The notes under the pieces were generated by a model. It made no database searches. It worked only from the letters and a program-made list of their open reading frames with translations, and was not told the origin of the DNA. Both the position numbers and the translations under genes were made by a program. Shown in pieces: positions 1-7,517 of a DNA stretch of 64,000 bases (position 1 is its first letter; each line of letters opens with the position of its first letter). The DNA is from an uncultured Corynebacterium sp. (GTDB lineage Bacteria > Actinomycetota > Actinomycetes > Mycobacteriales > Mycobacteriaceae): positions 37,542 to 101,541 of the forward strand of contig NZ_CAMQAZ010000007.1 of NCBI RefSeq assembly GCF_946998835.1. The letters run 5' to 3'.

Positions 1-6
1 ACCCCC

Positions 7-1806
7 ATGCTCTCCGAACAACTACAAGCCACCATCACCGACTGGATTGCCCACGACCCGGACGAGGCCGCCGCCGCCGAGCTCTCCTCGCTTTACGACG
101 AAGCCAAGGCTACCAACCCCGATGCGATTGCCGAGTTGGAAAGCCGCTTTGCCGGTCCACTCAAATTCGGTACCGCAGGGCTCCGCGGTGTCGTTGCCGC
201 TGGCCAGTCCCGCATGAACCGCGCCACGGTCATCCGTGCCACCGCTGGCCTGGTTGCGCATCTAAAGAACATTGTGGGCGACGACTTCACCGTGGTCATC
301 GGCTGCGATGCCCGCCACGGCTCCGCTGATTTCCACCGCGATGCCGCAGCCGTTGTCGCCGCTGCCGGCGGCAAGGCCCTGGCCCTGCCACAGCAGTTGC
401 CGACTCCGGTGACCGCCTTCGCCGTGCGCCACCTAAACGCGGATGCCGGCATTATGGTCACAGCCAGCCACAATCCACCGAAGGACAATGGCTACAAGGT
501 CTACCTCGGTGGCCGCGCAGTTGAGTCGGACTCCCGCCGCGGTGTCCAGATCATTGCTCCTCATGACAAGCAAATTGCGGAAGCCATCGCCGCTGCCCCA
601 CCAGCTGATGAGGTCCCGCGCAACTTCGATGCCGTCGAGCAGGTTGGCCCGGAACTGCTGGATGCCTATGTGAAACGGGCGGCTGCGCTCGCAACGACGT
701 CGTCAAGCGAAGAAAATCAGTCGGCGAAGATTGTCCTCACCCCGATGCATGGTGTCGGCGGCGAAACCATCGTGCGCACACTGAACGCGGCAGGTTTCTC
801 GAATGTCCACGTGGTCGAGAAGCAGTTCGCACCGGATCCGGAGTTCCCGACAGTGTCGTTTCCAAACCCGGAGGAGGCCGGCGCGTTGGATCTTGCGTTT
901 GAGCTGGCGCGTGCCGAAGACGCGGATGTGATCATCGCGGCTGACCCGGATGCGGACCGCTGCTCGGTAGCTATTCCGGACCGCAACGTCGACGGTGGCT
1001 GGCGACAGCTCTCCGGCGATGACATCGGCGCATTCCTGGGTGAGGTCATCGGTGCGGATGCCGAGGCCCGCGGGATTGTGACCGTGACCAATGATGAAGG
1101 TGCGGAGCTCCCGGCTACGATGGCCAACTCGATTGTGTCTTCGCGCCTGCTGGGCAAAATTGCCGCAGGTCATGGGCTCAATTACCGCGCTACCCTGACC
1201 GGCTTCAAGTGGATCGCAGGCGTGGACGGGCTCATCTTCGGCTACGAGGAGGCCATTGGCTACTGCACTGACCCGGCAGTCGTTCGCGACAAGGATGGTG
1301 TATCTGCGGCGGTGCGTGTCGCCGATGCCGTGGCGCGGCTGAAGGGCCATGGGCTGGGCATTCAAGACCTGCTGGATGATGTCGCCCGTGCCCACGGCCT
1401 CTACAAGACCGCCCCGCTGACCTTCCGCGTTGAGGACCGCTCGCTGATCACCAAGGGCATGGATACCCTGCGCGCCAACCCGCCTGCACAGCTGGCCGGA
1501 TCGAAGGTCACGCAGGTCACGGACATGAATGACGGCCTAGACATGGTCGATGCCAAGGGCGAGAACTACCACATCCCGCCTACCGACGGCATCCTCATCC
1601 TCACCGAGGCCAACGACCGCGTCATTGCCCGACCTTCCGGCACGGAGCCGAAGCTGAAGTGCTACTTGGAGGTCGTGCTGCCGGTGGTTGATGGCGATGG
1701 TGGCACTAGTGGGGACACTGGCACCCAGGCCGCGATTCCTCACGCAGCCGCTGCCGAACGTCTCGACCAGATTAAGGCCGAGCTCAAGGGGACTCTGGGG
1801 ATGTAG
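7..1806 (+). CDS. Phosphohexomutase (phosphomannomutase/phosphoglucomutase family)
   Basis: This cytosolic enzyme of 599 residues interconverts hexose 1- and 6-phosphates and so feeds nucleotide-sugar supply for cell wall and polysaccharide. All four signature sites of the alpha-D-phosphohexomutase superfamily are visible: the phosphoserine loop TASHNP (about residue 152), the metal site DPDADR (about 313), the sugar-binding GYEEAIGY (about 412) and the phosphate-binding RPSGTEPK (about 542). The length fits the long PmmB/PGM2-type clade rather than the 450-residue ManB type. A short Gly/Thr-rich insert sits near the C-terminus. The ATG lies only six bases into the window, so upstream signals cannot be judged. 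Substrate preference (mannose or glucose) cannot be told from sequence. Confidence 0.9.
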   Translation: MLSEQLQATITDWIAHDPDEAAAAELSSLYDEAKATNPDAIAELESRFAGPLKFGTAGLRGVVAAGQSRMNRATVIRATAGLVAHLKNIVGDDFTVVIGCDARHGSADFHRDAAAVVAAAGGKALALPQQLPTPVTAFAVRHLNADAGIMVTASHNPPKDNGYKVYLGGRAVESDSRRGVQIIAPHDKQIAEAIAAAPPADEVPRNFDAVEQVGPELLDAYVKRAAALATTSSSEENQSAKIVLTPMHGVGGETIVRTLNAAGFSNVHVVEKQFAPDPEFPTVSFPNPEEAGALDLAFELARAEDADVIIAADPDADRCSVAIPDRNVDGGWRQLSGDDIGAFLGEVIGADAEARGIVTVTNDEGAELPATMANSIVSSRLLGKIAAGHGLNYRATLTGFKWIAGVDGLIFGYEEAIGYCTDPAVVRDKDGVSAAVRVADAVARLKGHGLGIQDLLDDVARAHGLYKTAPLTFRVEDRSLITKGMDTLRANPPAQLAGSKVTQVTDMNDGLDMVDAKGENYHIPPTDGILILTEANDRVIARPSGTEPKLKCYLEVVLPVVDGDGGTSGDTGTQAAIPHAAAAERLDQIKAELKGTLGM

Positions 1807-1864
1807 CCGCTGGTTGGCCAGGATGCAGCCCTGCGTCTCGGGTCGGCTCATAAGTTACTGACTT

Positions 1865-1913
1865 CGTTTATGACAAAAAGAAGCCAAAATTAGTGCCCGA
1901 ACTGTCATAAACG
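1865..1913. promoter_or_regulatory. Inverted repeat in the intergenic region before the dehydrogenase gene
   Basis: The 221-bp gap between the phosphohexomutase and the next gene contains a perfect 11-bp inverted repeat. The left arm CGTTTATGACA is at 1865-1875 and the right arm TGTCATAAACG at 1903-1913, separated by 27 bp. There is no T-run, so it does not look like an intrinsic terminator. It resembles a two-site operator in the promoter of the downstream gene. The regulator is unknown. Confidence 0.4.
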
Positions 1914-2027
1914 CGCACACTTTCTTGAGGCTCGCCCCGAGGCTTACCACCTCATTTCGGAGCCCAGTCCTTACCAAAATAGACCAAACCACACACGCGC
2001 AGACGCTGCAGTCATAGGCTAAGTGCC

Positions 2028-3224
2028 ATGACAACCGACCAGCCTACGCCTCAACCTACGACTGCCCCAGAAGCGGCACCGCGCCGCATCACACTCCTGC
2101 CCGGCGATGGCATCGGCCCCGAAATCACCGATGCCTGCCGAGGGCTCATCGCCGACATTTTCCCTCACTGGGAACTAACCGAGGCGCAGATTGGCTGGTC
2201 ACAGTGGTGCGCTCGTGGCAATCCCGTCCCGCAGGAAACCTGGGAAACTCTTGCGCGCAGCGATGCCGCACTCCTCGCGGCGATTACCTCCAAACCCGCT
2301 CGCGAGGCCGAGGAAGAACTAGCGCCGCATCTGCGCGGCACCGGCCTGACCTACCGCTCCCCTGTTCTCCAGCTGCGCCAGCGCCTCGACCTTTTCGCCA
2401 ACATCCGCCCGGTCACTCTGCCCGGCGCGGCTGCCGACTTCACCATCGTCCGCGAAAACACCGAGGGCCTCTACAGCCACGATTATCTCCTTCCGCCTCA
2501 CGATGCCCCGGCGGACTCCCCGCACCACCACCTGTGGGCAGAGGTGGCGGAGGACTCGACGGTGGCTCGCGCCGTCGATAAGCGTGTCGACGTTGCGGTT
2601 TCTTTGCGCGTGACGACGTCCTTTGCGTGGCACCGCCTTGCGCAAGCGGCGGCCAAGCTGGCTCTCGTACAGCAGGCGGCGCACCCGGATTCGGGGGCCA
2701 CGCCGACGGTGACGGTGGCGGACAAGCCGAATATCCTGCGGGAGTCTGCGCGTGTGATTCGCGGGGCGATTGAAGAGGTGGCGGAGGAATATCCGCAGGT
2801 CACGTTTGATTTTGCCAATGCGGATGCCGTGGCGATGCAGCTGGTGACCGACCCCGCGCGCTTTGATGTCATCATCGCGGAGAACCTTATCGGCGACATC
2901 CTCAGTGACATCAGTGCTGGACTGATTGGCGGGTTGGGGCTGGCGGCGTCGGCAAATGTGGGCGACAACTTCGCGGTGTTCGAGCCGGTGCACGGTTCGG
3001 CGCCTGACATTGCGGGGCGCGGCGTTGCTAACCCAGCTGCGTTTTTGCTCTCTGCGGCAATGTGCGCGGAGCACCTTGGGGCACCGGCCTCAGAGCTTGC
3101 GCCCGCAGCCAAGCTGCGCAAGGCCGTCTACGCCGCGACTCGCACCGCGCCGACGTTGGACCTCGGTGGTACCGCGACAACCAGTGAGTTTGTGACTGCA
3201 GTGCGGGCAGAGCTGGGGTTGTAG
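2028..3224 (+). CDS. Isocitrate/isopropylmalate dehydrogenase family protein
   Basis: A 398-residue beta-decarboxylating 3-hydroxyacid dehydrogenase. The N-terminal GDGIGPEI motif, the arginine-bearing LRQRLDLFANIRPV segment (about 120-133), the Asp pair in GDILSDISAGL (about 285-295) and the cofactor loop GSAPDIAG (about 325) are all present. The GSAPDIAG loop is the form usually seen in NAD-dependent members such as LeuB, NAD-IDH and tartrate dehydrogenase. Corynebacteria normally carry a separate leuB and a monomeric NADP-IDH, so this may be a paralogue with another 2-hydroxyacid substrate. The gene stands alone, downstream of the inverted repeat at 1865-1913. The family call is secure, the exact substrate is not. 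Confidence 0.8.
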   Translation: MTTDQPTPQPTTAPEAAPRRITLLPGDGIGPEITDACRGLIADIFPHWELTEAQIGWSQWCARGNPVPQETWETLARSDAALLAAITSKPAREAEEELAPHLRGTGLTYRSPVLQLRQRLDLFANIRPVTLPGAAADFTIVRENTEGLYSHDYLLPPHDAPADSPHHHLWAEVAEDSTVARAVDKRVDVAVSLRVTTSFAWHRLAQAAAKLALVQQAAHPDSGATPTVTVADKPNILRESARVIRGAIEEVAEEYPQVTFDFANADAVAMQLVTDPARFDVIIAENLIGDILSDISAGLIGGLGLAASANVGDNFAVFEPVHGSAPDIAGRGVANPAAFLLSAAMCAEHLGAPASELAPAAKLRKAVYAATRTAPTLDLGGTATTSEFVTAVRAELGL

Positions 3225-3266
3225 ACATTGACTCAATTAAGAAGCGCAATTAAAGTGGTCGCTATC

Positions 3267-3338
3267 AATCCCAGCCGTTGACCCTCCGCCGATAAGGAGA
3301 GCGCCGATGACTGGGATTACTCATAGGGGGAGGGTCAA
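3267..3338 (+). promoter_or_regulatory. Structured leader of the NYN gene, pseudoknot-like, covering the ribosome binding site
   Basis: Two perfect complementary pairs are interleaved in the order A-B-A'-B'. A is AATCCCAG (3267-3274), paired with CTGGGATT (3311-3318). B is TTGACCCTCC (3278-3287), paired with GGAGGGTCAA (3329-3338). B' contains the GGAGG Shine-Dalgarno of the gene starting at 3344. The interleaved order is that of an H-type pseudoknot and would hide the ribosome binding site when formed. That it acts as a translational switch is inference; the base pairing is read directly. Confidence 0.5.
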
Positions 3339-3343
3339 GAAGT

Positions 3344-4108
3344 ATGAGTAAAAACAGGTATAACGCTGCGCAGGCTGTGCCTTTACGTGAAATCACTACA
3401 GCAGTGCTTGTTGATGGTGGCTTTTACCGCAAACGTGCGGCAACACTGTTTGGTCATAAGAACGCAGAGAATCGTGCTGATGAGCTGGTCAAATACTGCC
3501 ATCGCCATATACGTGAATCGCGCGCTGGACTGTACCGAATCTTTTACTATGACTGCCCACCGTCACAACGGGTTGTTTATCACCCATTGCTCCGGCAACA
3601 AGTCAACCTTGGTAAAAGTGAACTTTTTACCTGGACCAATGACTTCTTCGCTGCATTGACTAAAAAACGAAAGGTTGCGATTAGAAGAGGAGAGCCTCTT
3701 GAAACTCAAGGTGGGTACACCCTAAAAGAGGCTCCGCTCAAGAAGCTTTGCCGTGGCGCAATCGATGTTTCACAGCTGACCGAAAATGATTTCACCCTTG
3801 ATATTTCTCAGAAAGGAGTGGACATGCGAATCGGTCTCGACATCGCTTCTCTTGCTGAACAACGACATGTAAATCAAATCATCATGATTTCGGGCGACAG
3901 CGATTTCGTTCCTGCAGCCAAACATGCCCGCAGATCTGGGATAGATTTCATTCTCGACCCGATGTGGGCCCCGATTACCGAAAGCCTTAGCGAACACATT
4001 GATGGCATTCGCGAGTGCGTAAGCAAACCACCCAAAAACGAAGACGATCCTTTACACGTTAACTACACCGGAAAACAGGACCCCGAGGACGACGAAGAAG
4101 AGCTCTAG
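3344..4108 (+). CDS. NYN-domain (PIN-like) nuclease family protein
   Basis: A 254-residue protein of the NYN/LabA/DUF88 fold, whose members are usually metal-dependent ribonucleases. Expected acidic residues are present: Asp24 in VLVDGG, Asp160 and Asp166 in KGVDMRIGLD, and Asp185/Asp187 in SGDSDF, followed by the typical FVPAAKHAR helix. About 90 residues between the first strand and the second acidic motif are an insertion rich in basic and aromatic residues. The C-terminal tail is highly acidic (ending DPEDDEEEL). The coding sequence is visibly less GC-rich than its neighbours, which suggests transfer. The ATG follows a strong GGGGGAGG. The RNA target is unknown; the structured leader could be a self-target, but that is speculation. 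Confidence 0.8.
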   Translation: MSKNRYNAAQAVPLREITTAVLVDGGFYRKRAATLFGHKNAENRADELVKYCHRHIRESRAGLYRIFYYDCPPSQRVVYHPLLRQQVNLGKSELFTWTNDFFAALTKKRKVAIRRGEPLETQGGYTLKEAPLKKLCRGAIDVSQLTENDFTLDISQKGVDMRIGLDIASLAEQRHVNQIIMISGDSDFVPAAKHARRSGIDFILDPMWAPITESLSEHIDGIRECVSKPPKNEDDPLHVNYTGKQDPEDDEEEL

Positions 4109-4111
4109 CTC

Positions 4112-4993
4112 CTACTGGAACTGGCTGAGGTCAATGCCTTCCAGCGGGTCGGACTCGCGGATGTCTTCCTCTGGTGGCAGCGGCACCTCACAGAGCACGA
4201 CAGCCGCACCGCACGGATCCTGCACGGTTGCCAGCGGGCCGAACTCAGTGGCCTGCGGGGCGACGAGCACAGAGCCACCCAGCTCCTCAGCCTTGGCCAC
4301 AGCGGTGTCGATGTTCTCCACACCGAGGTAGGCCAGCCAGCCGACGAAGCTCTTATCAGCCGCATCGGTCTGTGCGGCAACCGAGCTGGCTACCAAACCA
4401 GCGAACGGCGCGCCGTCTTCCATCGCGACTGCGAAAGTGCCGTGCTCATTCTTGTTACGCACTGCGATTTCCCAGCCAAAGAAGTTGCGGTAGAAGTCCG
4501 CGACCTGCTCAAAGGTCTCCTCCGGGCCTGCGACCAGCTCGAACCACACCGGGGTGCCTGGCTCACCCGCTGCGATGAAGGCCTGCTCTCCAGGCTGTTC
4601 CAGCAGCCCAATCAGGCCACCGGCGGGGTCGGAAATGACGGCCATCGTGGATCCGTCGACAAGCGGGGTCGGTTCCTGGAAGACCTCGGCGCCGAGCTCG
4701 CGCGCCTTTTCGACGGCACCTGCGGCGGAGTCAACATGGAAGTTCACACGCCACTGATTGACGAAAGCGTCCTCAGCGTCCTTATCGGCCTCCAGCAGCA
4801 CTGACACCGGCATTCCGGACAGCATGGCGATGCGTCGACCAACGGAAGCTTCGCGGGCATCCTCATGAATCGGCGCGGTGTTGCGGTAAGCCCATCCGAG
4901 AACGCCGCGGTAGAAGCGCTCGGTCTTGCGCGGTGCAGCGGAGAGCAAATCTACGCGCAGGGGCATGCCAAATTCGGCGGGAAATGCGGGCAT
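4112..4993 (-). CDS. VOC family protein with two glyoxalase/bleomycin-resistance domains
   Basis: A 293-residue protein made of two vicinal-oxygen-chelate repeats, about residues 5-125 and 140-265. Each starts with a short FExxAxDP-like strand (VLSAAPRKTERFY; WFELVAGPEETFE) and each ends with a DPxGxxxxL element (SDPAGGLIGLLEQ; QDPCGAAVVLCEV). The family includes glyoxalases, dioxygenases and antibiotic-binding proteins, and sequence alone does not choose between them. Many expected metal ligands are not obvious, so it may bind ligand without catalysis. It starts three bases after the stop of the S4 protein gene and is probably cotranscribed with it. Confidence 0.75.
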   Translation of the reverse strand: MPAFPAEFGMPLRVDLLSAAPRKTERFYRGVLGWAYRNTAPIHEDAREASVGRRIAMLSGMPVSVLLEADKDAEDAFVNQWRVNFHVDSAAGAVEKARELGAEVFQEPTPLVDGSTMAVISDPAGGLIGLLEQPGEQAFIAAGEPGTPVWFELVAGPEETFEQVADFYRNFFGWEIAVRNKNEHGTFAVAMEDGAPFAGLVASSVAAQTDAADKSFVGWLAYLGVENIDTAVAKAEELGGSVLVAPQATEFGPLATVQDPCGAAVVLCEVPLPPEEDIRESDPLEGIDLSQFQ

Positions 4994-4996
4994 GAG

Positions 4997-5290
4997 TTAC
5001 AGGTTCCTCCACTTTTCAGGATCAAAGTCATCATCGGCGGTGGCCTCATCAAAGTAGTCATCGTCGACTTCATCGGCAGTGGCCACGCGCGCCGACATAC
5101 CGGCAACCGAGACAACGTCACCCGGGCGCAGCACCTTGCCACGGCGGGTGTCGACCTCACCGTTCACACTGACCTGTCCCTCAGCAATGAGTTCCTTGGC
5201 CAGACCGCCCGTTTCCACCAGGTTTGCCAACTTCAGGAATTGCCCAAGACGGATGGACTCATCTCGGATTGCGACATCGATAGGCTCCAT
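4997..5290 (-). CDS. S4-domain RNA-binding protein
   Basis: A 97-residue protein with one S4 RNA-binding domain over most of its length. The core RLGQFLKLANLVETGG, then LIAEGQVSVNGEVDTRRGKVLRPGD, is the classic S4 signature (helix, VxVNGxxxxRrgkkLrpGD turn). The acidic C-terminal tail (DEVDDDYFDEATADDD) is typical of small actinobacterial YaaA/RlbA-like members. I chose the ATG at 5290 because the domain begins about ten residues later; the reading frame extends 22 residues further upstream without any domain-like sequence. Such proteins are thought to bind rRNA or tRNA-like RNA. First gene of a two-gene unit with the VOC protein. Confidence 0.8.
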   Translation of the reverse strand: MEPIDVAIRDESIRLGQFLKLANLVETGGLAKELIAEGQVSVNGEVDTRRGKVLRPGDVVSVAGMSARVATADEVDDDYFDEATADDDFDPEKWRNL

Positions 5291-5481
5291 GCCCTCAAGT
5301 GTGTCATACCGAGTGGAAATGGTTGAGTTTTGGTTCCGTTCGGGCGCTTGGAACACCTGAACTGAATGCTACGGAACAACGCTTCCGCCCCCGCTACTAC
5401 CCCGCCTCCACTACCCCACAAAAGCCTCTATTTTCATTAAAACCTAGAAGCCCCTGCGCAGGCGGCGCGGCACGTCTTAAC

Positions 5482-6018
5482 ATGCTTTCCATGCCCTATT
5501 CACGGTCTCCGAAGCGTCCCCTCATCGCCAGCGAAGCGCCACCTCGGCCTCCTCTGCGCCATATTCTCGCCGCTTCGGTCGCCGTGAGTCTGCCGCTGAT
5601 GACCTTGGCACTTATCTCAAACTCAGTCTCTGACCTGCTGTTTTTACCCCCTATTGGTGCCGCCATGGCGCTTATCGTCGGTGCCCCGAACCTGCCTCTG
5701 GCGCAGCCGAGAAATGTCGTACTTGGGCACCTCATCGGCTGCCTAACCGGCATTGTGGTCTCGCGCTTTTTGGGCTCCACAATCATCACTGCGGCGATTG
5801 CTGCCGGTGTTGCATTCGCGCTGATGCTCATTGCTCGGGCAGCTCACTCCCCGGCCACTGCCACCGCCATAGTCACCGTACTGTTGCCGCACAGCTCGGA
5901 GATTTTCAGCGACGTGCGACTTCTCGGCTTCGTATTCGCGTCCTCAATTATGATTGTGGTGCTGGGCATCCTTGCCAATCGACTGCGTGGCCTCCGCTAT
6001 CCCACATATTGGTGGTGA
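5482..6018 (+). CDS. HPP family integral membrane protein
   Basis: A small membrane protein of about 178 residues with four or five hydrophobic segments. The family hallmark, a proline-bearing FLPPIGAAMALI loop followed by NLPLAQPRNVVLGHLIG, matches the HPP family (Asn/Gln-Pro-Arg motif). The first ATG, at 5482, directly follows a TTAAC stretch without a Shine-Dalgarno; a second ATG at 5491 is equally possible. The reading frame extends upstream to 5299, but that part is low complexity and unlike the family. Some HPP proteins act as nitrite transporters in plants and cyanobacteria; in bacteria the role is mostly unknown. It converges on the polysaccharide operon. Confidence 0.7.
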   Translation: MLSMPYSRSPKRPLIASEAPPRPPLRHILAASVAVSLPLMTLALISNSVSDLLFLPPIGAAMALIVGAPNLPLAQPRNVVLGHLIGCLTGIVVSRFLGSTIITAAIAAGVAFALMLIARAAHSPATATAIVTVLLPHSSEIFSDVRLLGFVFASSIMIVVLGILANRLRGLRYPTYWW

Positions 6019-6044
6019 TGGGTGATGGGCAACTCCACAGTAAA

Positions 6045-7475
6045 TTAAACGCCGCTAATTTCGCTCCGCTTTACGACGGCCCTGCGCCGCATACCAATAA
6101 CAGATGCAGCCAGGTAGATTGCCAACAGCACTGCAAAAACCACAGTTGGAACCCATGTTTCGCTAAATAGTGTCGCCCACAGGAAAATGACTGAGAGCGC
6201 AACTTCAGCAGCAAGCTTTTTGTTTATTGGAAGCTGTAATGCATGTGTTGCCATGATCTCCAGCACGATAGCCCGGAATGCAACTGCAATTGTCAATGAG
6301 AGCACTGTCCACAGTGGACTTTGGACAACACCTGCGGCTATCCACGTCACAATGATCGCCAGCACCAAAGAGGAAATAGTGGCAGCTGACAGGCTCTTTT
6401 CTCTACGTGTTGACTGCAAAATCGGCACTGCCAACAAGCGCGACTTAGCTTCAGTCAGCAGCATCGGAAAAAGTGCGGCCAGGTAGATTGGCAGACTTTC
6501 ATAGTCGGGCAACCACCACTTCATAATCCACGCGAGAATTGGGTAGGTTACGAATGCGCCGAGCATAACAACGCTAATTACATCGCGAGCTCGCAGAAAT
6601 GCTGCACTCAAATCTCCCTGATACGTGCGAATCGAAGGAAGCAACGCCTGGCTCACGGAGTTCAGCACGGTCTGGAACATATTGACCAAGGAAAAAGCCA
6701 GTGCAATTTGGGCAAATACTGCAATGCCAAAAGCTACGTTTGCTCCCCACCGAGCGATACCAGCGACCAGCACCGTTGCGAAGGATGACGCCGCAATGAA
6801 AATGCCACCTGCAAATGTCAGCCAAATTTCGGAGCGGGCCTGACGCCACGGAACAGGTGTGGCAAAAATCAATGACCGTGCGACAAATATGCAGTAGCCG
6901 AGCCCTACTATTCGGGCTAGTAGATCCATCGACACGAGCACGATGACATCGGTGACGCCGACGATAATTAGACCGAACGTAGCCAAGAACAATATGGCTC
7001 GTTCAATCAGAAGCGACTTTGCGTACAGCTCCATATGATTGGCTGCTTGATACACAAAGGTAATGAAGACACGCAGGATATAGAAAACGTTACTCGTTAC
7101 CGCTAATACAAAAATCAGCAGACGAGTCCTATCGTCCTCTACGGCCACGGCCACTGCTGCCAACAGTGCCATGGACATCACAATTGTTGGGATCAGGAAT
7201 CGGAAATGCGAACTGATGAGCGCTGAAGGCATATCTTTGAGCGCTGTCCCGCTGTATCGCAGGTACAGGCCGTCGCCAATGCCCAGCGACACATAGCCGA
7301 GGTATGTCGCATAGAAGAGATACAGCTGCCAGTGACCATAGGATTCGACAGCTAGCAGTCGCGGAAGACCCAAAACCATCAGGCCGACTAGAGCTGTACC
7401 GCCCAGGTTTCCCAGCATCATCCACGAGACGCTGCGCCGAAGCCCAGCCCCTGCGTTTCCGGAACTCTTTGTCAA
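6045..7475 (-). CDS. Wzx-like polysaccharide flippase
   Basis: A 476-residue polytopic membrane protein with about 12-14 hydrophobic segments and an MVF/MATE-like layout, starting SVSWMMLGNLGGTALVGLMVLGLP. This fits the oligosaccharide flippases that move lipid-linked repeat units across the membrane. It is the last gene of the operon, 42 bp after the polymerase gene. The start is a TTG at 7475 preceded by AGGA at five bases. Its position with a Wzy-like polymerase and an initiating transferase supports a Wzx/Wzy-type pathway. The exact lipid-linked substrate is not predictable. Confidence 0.8.
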   Translation of the reverse strand: MTKSSGNAGAGLRRSVSWMMLGNLGGTALVGLMVLGLPRLLAVESYGHWQLYLFYATYLGYVSLGIGDGLYLRYSGTALKDMPSALISSHFRFLIPTIVMSMALLAAVAVAVEDDRTRLLIFVLAVTSNVFYILRVFITFVYQAANHMELYAKSLLIERAILFLATFGLIIVGVTDVIVLVSMDLLARIVGLGYCIFVARSLIFATPVPWRQARSEIWLTFAGGIFIAASSFATVLVAGIARWGANVAFGIAVFAQIALAFSLVNMFQTVLNSVSQALLPSIRTYQGDLSAAFLRARDVISVVMLGAFVTYPILAWIMKWWLPDYESLPIYLAALFPMLLTEAKSRLLAVPILQSTRREKSLSAATISSLVLAIIVTWIAAGVVQSPLWTVLSLTIAVAFRAIVLEIMATHALQLPINKKLAAEVALSVIFLWATLFSETWVPTVVFAVLLAIYLAASVIGMRRRAVVKRSEISGV

Positions 7476-7517
7476 TGTGATCCTACTTCTACTAGCTTCT
7501 GCGTAGCGTCTCGTTAC

